Shown here in pieces: positions 49,181-60,463 of a DNA stretch of 64,000 bases (within the stretch, counting starts at the first letter, position 1; each line of letters starts with the position of its first letter). Made by a program: the position numbers and the translations under genes. Under the pieces are notes generated by a model. That model ran no database searches. It was not told the origin of the DNA and saw only the letters and a list, made by a program, of their open reading frames with translations. Source of the DNA: Lepisosteus oculatus. Lineage: Eukaryota; Chordata; Actinopteri; Semionotiformes; Lepisosteidae. Location: assembly GCF_040954835.1 (NCBI RefSeq), contig NC_090698.1, forward strand, positions 34,091,501-34,155,500, read 5' to 3'.

Positions 49181-49821
49181 GACCCAAGTTTTACCTATTT
49201 TATTATATGAAGGACAATTAAATATCTTATACATTTATACCAAATCAAGTGGAGATCACAATGAAAGATCATATCAATAACAGCAAAGACTGAGTGCAAC
49301 CGACAAGAGCGAAACCCCTGATAAATCACGTGCAACAAAATTTCATAAAGGTGCGATCCGAAGCACAGTGACATACTCACTACGCTTAACAGACTTGACC
49401 GAAACCCTCTGTTGGGGAGGATAGGATAGTTCTAGTCACACGCTATGCAATGTTAGTTGAAACAGAAAGTCAAGATTGGGGGCACCTGACGATAAACCTA
49501 AAACCGATTCTACTGTCGATTCTCTCAGCTAATTGTTATTTTAAATCAAGAAGAAGTTTAAAATCGACGATGGACGTAGCTACAGAAAGGTTTGTAGCCT
49601 TTTAACTCGAGCAGTGGTAGAAGTCTCAATACGTACGACAGAAATTAAACGGATATTGTCTTATCTTAGACCCGCCACTAACGCCTCATAGCAGACTTTC
49701 CTCTCCGTTACTGAACTGCGGTCAACAACAAATTCCAGAAGCCGGTGGCTGAACGACAAAGGAGAAAGCAACCTAGATGCTACACCAAACATTGCTCATG
49801 ACTTGAACAACATTTACTTAC

Positions 49822-49990
49822 CGTTAAAATGGGTTCACTCTCAGCCTCCAATTAGTCCCTGCAGGTAATGTCTTGCAGTAACTTCTGCAGCTACTGATTT
49901 TCTTGCACAGGAAGCGGTTCTTTCCCTGCCTGCTGTTAAACTACACAGAAAGGCACTCCCTCTTCTCTGCCAATGTCTCAAACGTGAAGT
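49822..49990 (-). other. Candidate non-coding first exon of PRAG1 (option 1)
   Basis: On the - strand, 'ttttaacg|gtaagtaa' (donor at 49821-49820) is a near-ideal splice donor upstream of PRAG1. The exon's upstream border is a guess. Only splice-site shape and position support it. Confidence 0.3.
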
Positions 49991-51168
49991 TTCTCAGACA
50001 AGTAATTTGAACTCATTTATTTCTCTCTCATTTAGAACTAAAACGGTTTCTTACTCAAAATGCTTATATCCTATATGTTATATTTCGATTTGTCCATCAC
50101 CCGTGTTGTCAAAAATGTATGGTGATTTTAGCCTCAGAAAATTTAATTTAGAAAGGTTAAGAAAATGGTACCACACGTTAATTAAAAAAAAACACTATGT
50201 ATTCTAATCTAGTGAAAACGGTGCTAAACTCGATTCCAGATTAAGTGTTAGGTACACCAAATGATTGTTTTCAGAATTTTAATTCCCAACTAAGATAAAG
50301 GAATGTTTACGTTTTAATTTCTGTAAAATATGTTAATTCTTCATACAATTGCATAGCACATCATAATTATAACAACAACTCCGTTTTCGATTTTAGACTC
50401 CAAGTTTCTACAATAGTGTTCGTTTATTTAAATTGAAGGTATTTGGAATAAAGTGGTTTTCCGTATAGTAGAGACTAGGCTAGGAGAATGAATGTCGTTG
50501 TATTTGCTAATCCAACGGAAATAACATACCGTGCAAATCTGATTCCAACGCAGTGTCACTTTTTGTATCAGTTTAAAGTTTATCATTAATAAATCTATGT
50601 TACTAGCGTATTTCACCCCTGATACTTAGTAAACAATATGTGTTTTGTAAAAGTACCGCTTCATCAAAATACAATTTTTTGTTCATGGTAAAACAAAATA
50701 ATGACTGTACCGCCACAGACGTTTTTCGAATACATTTTTTCAACGTCACTAAAGGTTATCGATGTTTTGGGGAAAATATCGAAGAAAGCGAGGATAATTT
50801 ACAGTACTTTCCTCGCGTCTGGATCAATTCTCTTAAGACACGTGCTTGCTTGCCAATATACATGATTCCTCAAAAATTACAAACACGATACTATGTGAAA
50901 AGGGCATGGTACGTCTAACTACTAATCTGAACCAGCATTTTACTCATAAACTCCTATAATTATCACAAAGTCGCATTTCTTCTTGTTCGTAATTTATACT
51001 GAATTACATATTCACTGTAAATGCTTTTGTATTCAATTAATCATATCCTGCAATCTTTCCTTCATTGTTAGCAAGTCTGAACCGGGGTCCTGTAGTCACC
51101 GCGCAGTCCAGTCAGAGTCAGTGAATGAGTCAATTAGGAGAGTTTTAAACGGTCTCATTTCTGTTTAC

Positions 51169-51450
51169 CTGCTGTTTCCCAGATTCGCTTGGCAACAGCC
51201 AATGCTTCCTGAACCGAACCTGCGGGCGGTCTGAAGCTTTCTCTTGCTGCTTTAAAATTCCTTGCTTGTAAACCGAGAGGTTATTAGACCTCCATCCAAA
51301 AACCGCCATCAGCAGCTTTCTCCACGGTGAATCTTTAAAATTGTACACCTCTTGAGAAGAAGATGACGAGGAGAGGGAGAAATTGAACTGGTATCTACGG
51401 GAAAGGGAGGTGGAGCTCCATTTGTGAATTGATATGCCGCGGCTGAGTCA
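51169..51450 (-). other. Candidate non-coding first exon and promoter of PRAG1 (option 2)
   Basis: On the - strand, 'gggaaacagcag|gtaaacag' (donor at 51168-51167) ends a 67-codon open stretch. Splicing in that frame to the exon at 38909 would meet TGA at once, so the exon would be 5' UTR. The surroundings (51060-51480) have more CpG than the rest of the window ('ccgcgcagtccag', 'gcgggcggtctg', 'tgccgcggctg'). Confidence 0.35.
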
Positions 51451-51453
51451 GCC
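51441..51453. promoter_or_regulatory. AP-1/MARE-like palindrome
   Basis: GGCTGAGTCAGCC is a perfect 13-base palindrome around TGAGTCA. Its core, GCTGAGTCAGC, is the T-MARE centre bound by MAF/NRF2/BACH and AP-1 factors in general knowledge. It sits in the CpG-richer patch upstream of PRAG1. Function is inferred. Confidence 0.4.
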
Positions 51454-51499
51454 TAAATCTGTACTTGGGAAGCAGGGTGGGGGTTGGGGTCTGGGGTGT

Positions 51500-52580
51500 G
51501 AACGACTAGGGGAAGAACAACTCAATTGTAGGTTGAAAGAGCACAAAAGTTTTGACGATGGAAAAAGGATAAATTGTTGAAAGCTATTTTTTCCCCACCC
51601 TTGAACGAATTTCAATAGAATTTTGGACTGTCATACTGACATACCCTAATAATCTGTAAAACTATAAATCAATAGAAAAGGCAGGAAAATGTGAGTCATT
51701 CGTATTTACACCCAGGTATATGATTTAAGATGTTTCTGATCATTTGTTCATAAATTGGCACAAGAGATATTTAACCCCATAAACCATCTTTAGTGTGAAT
51801 TATAACTATGTTTTTCTGAATAGTATTATGTTATATGCATATAGAGTACTAGAAATACACCATCCATATTTGAATATTACAGTGTTATTTAACTAGAAAC
51901 ATAAATTGCACATATGGATAGAATATATCTTCTATGAGTTACTCAAGGTAGCAGTACCATTTGGGGCTAAAAGGCATGCAGTTGCAATGTTTGTGTAATG
52001 TCCATACTCATCCTTTGTTGCAGAGCTCACCTGCTGAGTTCTCCTCCTCAAGAATTCACTGTGTCCAGCACAATGGAATCCATTGTGCTGAATAACAATG
52101 CATTTCCCTGCCTTTTGTGGGCACTGAATGAAACAATTTCCAGTGTTGCCCTTGTCTTTAGTTAAACAAACCACATCCACCCCACTGTGTTTTACTCACA
52201 ATCTAATTTAATTGTCACTGGAGTTCTAACACAAACCCATTCATTAGCTTCAGACAGCCAACTTCCAAAGCCATCACCTCATTATTTTAATAAGCATCAT
52301 GCCTGGCAATTTTCCAGTAAGGGAAACCAAACAGAATGTGTGGTTAAGCTTGAGACACATCAGTCTTCAATCACATCAGTCAAATCAGTCAAGGTAGTTC
52401 TTTCAGCTTTTATCTTGTTCATGGAGTTTTTTAGAAAGGTGAAGCATCAGTTAATAGGGTAAGTTAGAAAATGGAAAAATACCAAACTAGTAAATGTAAA
52501 ATGAATTAAATAATCCATGTACACGTTAAATGTCAAAGGGAAAAAAAAGTGAAATACTTTCTGAGAACATTCTTGCACTG
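51500..52580. other. Non-coding sequence with a short hairpin
   Basis: No gene is seen. 52066-52076 and 52080-52090 form a perfect 11-bp inverted repeat with an AAT spacer. Otherwise nothing recognised. Confidence 0.45.
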
Positions 52581-52584
52581 TATG

Positions 52585-52930
52585 GATCCATCCATTTTCT
52601 AACCACTTTACCCAATACATGGTACATGGAGCTTATCCTGGCAAGCAACAGGGGCAAGGCGGGGTACAGCCTTTCGACAGGATGCCTGTCCATTATAGGG
52701 CAGACAGATACACTTACACACTCACACCAGGTCCAATTTTCTCAGAAGCCAATTGACTTACCTGTATGTTTCTGGACTGTGGGAGGAAACTGGAGCACCT
52801 GAAGGAGACCCAAGCGAACATGGGGAGATCATCCAAACTCCACGCAGATAGCATCCCAGGTCTAGAATTAAACTCGGGACTCCTGCCTGTCAAGCAGCAA
52901 TGCTAGCCTCTGTGCCACCGTGCCACCTGG
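52585..52930 (+). repeat. Nearly full-length copy of the 'catccattttctaacc' fish repeat
   Basis: It runs from 'tccatccattttctaaccac' through 'cctggcaagcaacaggggca', 'gatgcctgtccattataggg', 'ctggactgtgggaggaaact' and 'acatggggagatcatccaaa' to 'gcctctgtgccaccgtgcca'. It is the best reference copy here for the other fragments. Confidence 0.75.
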
Positions 52931-53300
52931 ATGGATATTTCTTGAAGTCCATATAATTGAGAAGCTGAATAAGAAACATATATATTCATTTTTTGTTTCT
53001 TTTTACTCAACAATGTAAAAATGATTTATATATTTTGAGTATATGATTTATGTTTCATCTGCCTAAGAGTGACATATGTGCCTTTAAACATAATTTTATT
53101 GCCTGCAAACTGGGTTTTTAATTGGTGAAGTTCTTCCCATTAGAAGACAAAAAACAGTCACAGACTGGAAACTGAAAGTAATCACTTAAAACACATGGTC
53201 CACATGTCATGCTGAGTTTTCTTGAGTTTCCACAAAGCTGGTGGATTATTATTAGCTGCAAATGAACTCCAAAAAGGTACAGCTTCTCTGGCAGAACAAC

Positions 53301-53446
53301 CCACAGACTGTAGTAGTTCAGTTGGGTAGCTGCGTCAGCATGTGTAGGCTGCAAAGGAACAAGTAATAGGTTTATTCCATGATGAAAAAAAGAAGAAAAA
53401 AAAAGTTTGGGCCGTGGAGCCTTCTTCAGGTTTGAGCCACAGACTG
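53301..53446. mobile_element. Foldback repeat copy G with 10-bp direct repeats
   Basis: A full single arm in the opposite orientation ('tagtagttcagttgggtagc' to 'gtggagccttcttcaggttt') lies at 53311-53436, between exact copies of 'ccacagactg' at 53301-53310 and 53437-53446. Confidence 0.8.
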
Positions 53447-53449
53447 GCC

Positions 53450-54880
53450 TGGTGTATTGAGAATGTCTCATGTCATGTCACTTACCACTTCTACTGACTT
53501 GAGACTTCATTGAAGTAGCACAGCTCTGCTTTTCTTTTGAAAATGTTACTATAAAGTAGAATATATATGATAGAGAGAGACCTGTAGACATTGGTCAATG
53601 ATCCCTTGTCTCAGTGTTTTTTATATTTGTAATTCTAATTCCCAAGTGAATAACTCAAACAACAGGGTTGGCAACTGTCCTTCTTTGGTACTGTATAGAA
53701 GAAGTGGCAAATTTGGCTCTTGCCCAGGATTAAATCATAGTGCCTGTGGCTAGACTGCTTCCACATGCTTTCAGTCATTAATTACCCCCTTTCCTTATCA
53801 GAGATGACAAACAAAATGGCCTTTCAAGAATGTAATTTGAACAGTATCAAATACAAAGCCACAAAATCACATTTATTACATCTATAGAAAAATATAAAAA
53901 TAGAAAAAATATTCAATTTTATAGAAAAATGAAAAGTATGAAAATATTGATTATAGAACAAATTAATAATAAAATAGCTAATCTTTTAATGAAAGTTTAC
54001 AATACAACATGCATACTCAATGTTTAAAGTTTAAAGTTTTCTGTACACAGCCAAATATGTGTTTACAAAAATAATGCTGTTTTCAAACATTCTAGAGTGT
54101 GTTTTGTAAATACTTTGTGAAGAATTATTGACTATTATTAATGTTTTTAGTTGCTGTGATCAATACAATAGAATTTCTTTAAAAGCATGTTCATTTTACT
54201 GAAATGTTTCTAACACAGCTGCTGAATGTATAAATACAAACCATGCATCTCTCCATGAGATAAATTATTAATAGGGAAATCAGCCTGAATTATTTTCAGC
54301 TGGATGGTGTACAGAAAAAAGCTTTTAAACCACCATTTGTAAAAGCATCTGTGTTTTCATTGCAAAAAATCTCTCAAAACAATTATGTGCAATCTTTGTG
54401 TACATTATATTCTGTTTCTGCTGAGAGCTGTAAATATACCATAAATTCCATTCTGAAACAACTATCTTCTTTAATTTTCTTACTTTCTTTATAAAATGTA
54501 AAAGAATCCTATCATATTAGGATACTACTTTCAAATGATTAAATTTGACTAGTAACTACATTTAAATTATTTTCAGAAAGGGAGGTTTAAGAGTTACAAA
54601 ACCTAAGCCACTCAACTAAGTGTTTTAGTTTGTTTGGGCACAATAAATGGAAGGCAGTGTAAAAATGGTTATTTGAAATGTTTCTGACTGATGCTATGCG
54701 GAAAAGTTAACTACAATGTTTCATTACAAATCAAATTTGCAATTGAATGGTGTTTGCTTTAAATAGACTTTTAACTCCTTAACATAGTGGTTCCCAAAAG
54801 TACTTAGTCAGGGTTTGGAAACCAGCAGGTTTTAAAGCAGATTCACTTAACTGTACTAACGTATCCCTTCTCCACTGACC
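53450..54880. other. Non-coding sequence, nothing recognised
   Basis: AT-rich, no supported gene or clear repeat. Confidence 0.45.
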
Positions 54881-54883
54881 AGT

Positions 54884-55040
54884 GGGTAGCTGTGTCAGCA
54901 TGTGTAGTCTGCAAAGGAACAAGTAATAGGTTTATTCCATGCTAAAAAGAGAAGAAAGAAAACACAATGTTTTGGCTGTGGAGCCTTCTTCAGGTGTCAC
55001 TTATTAAAGTAAACCTATTACTTGTTGCTTTGCTCTTATA
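54884..55040. mobile_element. Foldback repeat copy H (arm plus partial mirror arm)
   Basis: 'gtgggtagctgtgtcagcat' to 'gtggagccttcttcaggtgt', followed by the mirrored 'taaacctattacttgttgct'. It supports the two-armed structure seen in copies A and B. Confidence 0.65.
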
Positions 55041-57030
55041 AGATACAATTACTGACTGAGATACAATTATAACAGAGTAAAAAGGGTTTGTCATCCTGCC
55101 TACTTAGAAGTTTTAAATCAAAATGGATTCACTTCTTTCAAATCTGTTCTCAGTTTGAGTGTCCTTTATTAATGTCAATTGCAAACTCTGAAGAGCTGTC
55201 CTTCAGAGCTAACACAGGATATTTCTCCTCAAATAAAAAAAAAAAACAGGTGGTAGAGGTAATGTTAACTCAGTCCCAGAAGAGCCCTGATGAAAATAAA
55301 TATTTTAATTATAAGGATGTATATTGCTAACTGAAATACAATTACAGATGCTGTGATCCTTATAGATGGACAGGTACTGATTAGATTATTAGTGTTCTGA
55401 TAACTGAATGAAAACCAATTAGCTCTTGTTCATCTTAATTGGTGTCAATTAAATGAGGAAATTCACATTTTGAAAATGACATCTCATATTTTGGTCATGA
55501 CATTTTTGTTAGGTAACATCTGTGTTAAATGAACCAATACAAGACCTCTGACTGAATACAGACTGTTCAATTATTTTCACATAGATTCTATTTTCTTGAG
55601 TACCTTGGAGATAAAGCCACACCATATGAGCTACTTGTGTATCATTAAAAGTTATCATGTAGATGTTACATCACTTGCTCTGCCAGGGTGCTGTGGGATT
55701 GTGAGACATTACATATACAGTAGGACACATGCTCTAGGAAGCAGTTGAATGTCTTGAGTTAACTTTCTTAACATAGAAAGAAAGCTAAAGGGATAAATGT
55801 AGAATTATGCTGATACCAATTTCATCCTTTGCTTTCATGTCCTATACTAATGTTACAAAATACTGTGGGTGTAATTTTGAAATGTTCACAAACACTTTTC
55901 AAGAGAGATGGGTTGTTCCATATAAAAGAATGTTATATGTTTAGCTAAAGGGAACATCTAAATTTTAGTTGTGGGTGGCATTCTGTTCATCAGACACGGA
56001 ATATCAAAATTTTCATCTATCCATCATTTTAATGAATTTCCTCTGTAATTCAGGAGAACAGTTTTGCTGTTGTGTGAAAACTGTTATACAACTGTCATTT
56101 CATTATATGAAATGTTGTTCACATCTTAAACACCAAATCTTATCTAGGTTTCTCATCCCTTCCTCAATTTCATTTGGTGGTCATCAGTGGTCTATACTCC
56201 AGGCACAGTAAAGAGCTGAATTTAGGGCAACATGGGAATCTTATAAATGAAACAATTGCACAACTGATTTTAATAAATTATAATTTTAGTAATCCAGAAC
56301 ACCTTTGTGAAACATATGAAAGACCCTTCTTGTTGATGTTTTCTTTTCTCACTATTTTTGGAATGAAAACAAAATGTCTTGAGTTGTCTAACATCTTCCC
56401 TCGTGTTTCCAATCATTTAAACAAAACATTTTTTCCATTGTTTTGTTCAAAACTTAAATGTGGGGAAAAAGGGCATGCTGATTTTTGGTAATCTTATAGT
56501 GGCTTATAATTTTCTTCAAATTACTCTATCCTGACAAAAAGATTGACTTTGGAGCTTTAAAACCAATTAAGCTATACAAATTAATCTTGCCAAAACTGTA
56601 GAGGATTTTGTAAAAAATGAAATCTAATATGAAAATATACTAAATGTGAAATAGTTTTAATTTTTAACTTTCCATTTTTAAGAGAATGTTTCATACAACC
56701 AATAAATAAAAAAATATATATATTAAGGAGTTTTAAAATGACACCACAACCAGCTTACTATGTCAAATATGGAGGAAGTATGAGTCCAGATTAGGTCACA
56801 GTTTCAAATTCTATATCTCATTTATAGAATGTCACTTACAAATTAGATTTACTCTAAATTTAATCAGAGTAAAAGAGAAAAACAATTTTGGTGATTGATT
56901 TTATTTCCCAATTGATCGTTTTACATTTTTATGTAGGAAACATCAACTGTACTCTTAGCACCCCCTCTGCTCTTCTAGCACTGAGTGAATTCCAGTATAC
57001 AAGTGACATTGAGAGCACTAGCAATGCCTC
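55041..57030. other. Non-coding sequence, nothing recognised
   Basis: About 2 kb of AT-rich DNA. The longest frame (56174-56491, 105 codons) shows no family resemblance and is probably chance. Confidence 0.45.
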
Positions 57031-57081
<51 letters not shown>

Positions 57082-57165
57082 TTCTGGGTGCATTCCCTTA
57101 AAGTGCTTTACAGGTAATGGGGACTCCCCTGGGGATTCTTTTGAAAAGTTATAATTTCCAAGGAC
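57031..57165 (-). mobile_element. 5'-truncated 5S-SINE tail with (AAT)n
   Basis: (AAT)n at 57031-57081 is followed, read on the - strand, by the SINE 3' end: 'ggagtccccattacctgtaa' and 'agcacttta'. The same 3' end occurs in the long copy at 11097-11657. Confidence 0.75.
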
Positions 57166-57187
57166 CTTTCTGCAATTATAAAGCATC

Positions 57188-57722
57188 CTAACTGTCACGA
57201 TCGTAAACCCCTCCTCTTAAGGATGCTCCAGCCCTTCCTTGTTTATTACTCATCTCCCGCACCTGCCTCCGGTTCTAACCCCCTGTGCTATATAAACCAG
57301 ACATTCCTGCCTATCGGGGCTCAGCTTCGGAAGATGGACGCCCGGAAGCCTTTCTACCCTCAATTCCAGGAGCGACTCGACGGCATAGGCTTCATCACGG
57401 CGTCCTGATCTTCTGAGTCCAGGATGAGGGAGTGTCTGGTCCCGTTGCTCCCTGTTTATTCCCCCAACACTCCGCCGGATCCCGCTCCGGCTATTAACTC
57501 TGTTTGTCTGTCAGGATGGATTACCCTGTCTTGGACATTTGCTACACTTATGGATTTGCCTTGGACTGCCTTGGATTGTTTGCCTCGGCCACACCTCCCC
57601 CGAACACACCCCCTGTTTTCCTTCCAGCCCCCTTGCATGTTTTTTCCCCCGTGTTTTCCTCACTCCTCCCCAGATTGTGTCGTCTGCATAGGGTCCTGAA
57701 AGAATGCTTTCGTTACACTAAC
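57188..57722 (+). mobile_element. Solo LTR with 5-bp target-site duplication
   Basis: The LTR spans 57193-57717 (525 bases), from 'tgtcacgatcg' to 'tttcgttaca' (TGT...ACA ends). It is flanked by exact CTAAC at 57188-57192 and 57718-57722. It is GC-rich against its surroundings and holds a TATA box 'ctatataaa' at 57288-57296. No internal retroviral-type genes, primer-binding site or second LTR is nearby, so it is a solo LTR. The gypsy-like class is inferred from the 5-bp duplication and recalled fish LTR style. Short frames inside are not proteins. Confidence 0.75.
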
Positions 57723-57974
57723 GTTTATCCACATATCAGGAAATGAGGTATTATAGTGTTTTGTGTGGTCATTGGTTGTGATCAGATTATTTAATAAAAT
57801 AATGTATGTATTGTATATATAAAATCATATCTGATTAAGATATGGTCAGCAAACCTGTCAAACTGACAGATGACAAAAATAAGTGAGGAAGTGAAAACCT
57901 TTGAAGCAGCAAAGAGTTCACAAAAAAATTTAGATACAATCCTGGCTTATGCAACATACAATTAAACTGAAATC

Positions 57975-58450
57975 TAGATTAGGTACTTCCTCACAGGTAG
58001 ACCTCAGAACCTCTGATTCATATTTTCAGATGAATTGGCTTTATACACAGGTACTTCCCAGGGTTGTGTACTGTCACCATATCTCTTCTCAAAACTACAA
58101 AAATTCAGAGTAGTGTTGTTAATATATGCAGATGTTAAATATACACATGATATATGTGGGATTTACCTGGAGTGCATCAGTTCTTTTGAAAATTGGTGGC
58201 AATCCAGTACACTGAAAATAAATGTGTCCAGAACTAAAGAGCTCATGTTCACTATTTAATCTGACCATGGGCAACCTTTTCAGCCAATAATATTTAATGG
58301 TCAGTCTGTAGTAGAGACTTTTAAATATCTGTGAATATCATACTAAGAATGTATACTGAAAATACTGATTTTTAAAAAGGCAAATCAGGCAGTTTTTAAT
58401 TTGAAGATATTAAACTTAGTCAAAGTGTCTTAGAGATTAGAGACTGATTT
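57975..58450 (+). repeat. LINE reverse-transcriptase fossil
   Basis: The frame 58035-58259 reads TGTSQGCVLSPYLF, then LIYADVKYT where the catalytic YADD box should be (second Asp lost), then LKINVSRTKELMF. These are motifs of the same LINE type as 48305-48860, from a later part of the domain. Stops follow. It is an old, inactive copy. Confidence 0.7.
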
Positions 58451-59400
58451 GATAGTTTTGTTGCTAGAAGGTAATTGGTCAAAGTGATTCATCAAGCAAT
58501 ATCTTTCTGTGGTTGTTTTGCTAGTATGTGCTGTGGGGGTTGTGTGGATGTGCTGTGGTACATGGACAGCAATAAGCAACTTTGAGTTAGGTTATATAGG
58601 GTAACTGATCTTTTTACATTTTCATGTAGGAAAACAACAGCCCTTTATAAGGTGTTGTGACTGTTTTGCAAATGAATTCAAGATAGAAAAAAATATAGCA
58701 AGTGATGGTTCATAATTCTCATTTCAGAGCAATCCAACTTCTCATTATTTGTTTGTTTAACTATTATTAATACATTTTTTCCATTCCATCAAATGCATTT
58801 CTATTGTATATTCTAAAAGCTTACTTCCTGGTGACGTTGTATGGTATTGCTAATAAGCTTTTACTGTGAAGGCTAATTGTATGTCTGTATCACGTTCTTG
58901 GCAGAGTGGGTGGTATTGGGATGTTAAAGTGACTTTGTATTTTGGCTTTGTAGAGAAAAGGAGAAACTTTCCTGACTGCCTCTGTCCACCTGACCACACT
59001 GGTTCAGCCTGTTCCAACTGGTATTATTGAGATTCCATTCCTTCCCCCTTCACTCAATTTTCTTCTCTATCACTCCTTGCTTGAGACAACTGCAACTGGC
59101 AATGAAAACAAAACAGCTTTTCAGGCTGTTTACTGGCAGGTTTCAGGCAGTGGGGGTGGGGGGTGTTTAAGTGTCTGTGTGGGATGTTGAGAGAGAGTGT
59201 GTTGTGCCTGCGGGGAGGGAGTGACTCAGGGGGGAGGGCAGAATCAGGTCAGTGGGCTCCTGCTTTGAATCCCAGTGAAGCAGAACATTTCTGTTAAATC
59301 CAATTCAAGCAGTCTGTGAATGCCTTGGGGAGGCCTGGTACCAGTCCTTCCCAGAATGCCAGTAACCATGTTATCCATATTAAAGTGCATTATGTAACCT
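58451..59400. other. Non-coding sequence, partly G-rich
   Basis: No gene. A G-rich patch at 59145-59240 ('gtgggggtggggggtg', 'ggggagggagtg') stands out from the AT-rich context. Confidence 0.45.
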
Positions 59401-59403
59401 GGA

Positions 59404-59512
59404 ATCAAAAGGAAATGACACCTGAAGAAGACTCCACATCCAAAATGTTGTGTTTCCTTCCTTTTCTTTTCAGCATGGAATAAACCATGTTCCTTTGCAT
59501 CAAAAAGAAATG
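59404..59512. mobile_element. Foldback repeat copy I with 14-bp direct repeats
   Basis: A truncated arm (59418-59498), from 'acacctgaagaagactccac' through 'cagcatggaataaacc' to 'ttcctttgc', lies between 'atcaaaaggaaatg' (59404-59417) and 'atcaaaaagaaatg' (59499-59512), 13 of 14 identical. It is truncated on the opposite side from copy C. Confidence 0.75.
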
Positions 59513-59939
59513 CCTTGTTGTCCCCAGAGCTCCACCTACACACATCACCCACCCTGTAACAGGTAATCCCCAAGGTTCATTGACTCTCAATGCTGGTTTT
59601 AGTCACTGGTCAAAACAGATTTGGCCTTCAATGACTCTTATTTATCTCCTCAAAAAAACTTTTATTACAATGACCAAGCTTGCCACTCTGTACATAAAGC
59701 AAAGTGACAAGGTTGATTGTTTACTGCAATCAACTCTTGTAGCAATACAGGAGATAACTGCCTGAAATGCTTTATTAATAATCAAATTATCATTTAATTA
59801 TGTACTTTAGAAAAACTGGAAACTTCTACATTCATTTTCTTTTCCAGACTGTTTTTTTAAATGAATTAATCACGTAATACTGGTTGGCATTCAAGTACCA
59901 TTGATCATAAAGAGTGCAAGACCTATTAATTCCTTATCA

Positions 59940-60463
59940 TTATCATGTTATCCTGATCATGTTAGGAGCTCAGAAACTAAGCAAGGGTAGCCCTCTCCAG
60001 TGTAAGGATGGCAGGCATCTTAGTAAAATCAGGTTTCTGCTGCCAAGTGATTGGAGGACCAGTTGGCGACAATTTTCCCAAAGGGCCAGAATTTCCAGAC
60101 AATGATATCCCCCAGTATGGTTACATGGGATATTGTTGCAGGAGGTGGCTTCCTATCAAACGAGATGTTAAACTGAAGTCATGACTACTTGGTTATTAAA
60201 GATCACAAGGCATTTTTCAAAAGAGTAAAGGACAGTCTGACCTTCCCCAAGCGCCTCTTCAATTGGTAAAATAATTGGTCACTTCTCTAACTGATCTCTT
60301 GTATAGTGGTGCTACTGGAGCAAAATGGCTGTTGCAAAACACTTCAGCTACAGCTTGCAGCTACAGCGCTTCAGTGGTGAATGAAGTTGTTCCCTTCCTA
60401 TAATTAAAGTGCTTTGAGATTCTTTGGTATGAAAAGTACAGTATAAATAAATGCAAGGAATTG
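59940..60463 (+). mobile_element. 5S rRNA-derived SINE, older copy
   Basis: 'cctgatcatgttaggagctc' then 'agaaactaagcaagggt' corresponds to the 5S rRNA internal promoter. The body has 'cttcctatcaaacgagatgt', 'taaactgaagtcatgact' and 'attaaagatcacaaggcatt'. The 3' end is 'taaagtgctttgagattc' with 'agtataaataaatgcaagg'. It is more diverged than the copy at 11097-11657. Confidence 0.7.

Larger units (their letters stand above)
38910..49820 (-). other. Inferred 5' intron of PRAG1
   Basis: It lies between the probable acceptor at 38910 and candidate non-coding exons. It contains a SINE (40551-40832), a fish repeat (41395-41700), a Tc1 relic (45480-46600), a LINE relic (48305-48860) and foldback copies D-F. 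The stretches 39100-40540, 41710-44600 and 46610-47950 show nothing recognisable. Confidence 0.45.

Noticed and set aside
51145..51348. 67-codon - strand frame as a coding first exon of PRAG1
   Set aside because: Splicing in phase to the exon at 38909 meets a stop immediately, and the peptide has no resemblance to PRAG1.
57223..57746. Proline-rich frames of 60-91 codons
   Set aside because: They fall inside the solo LTR and reflect its GC-rich composition.
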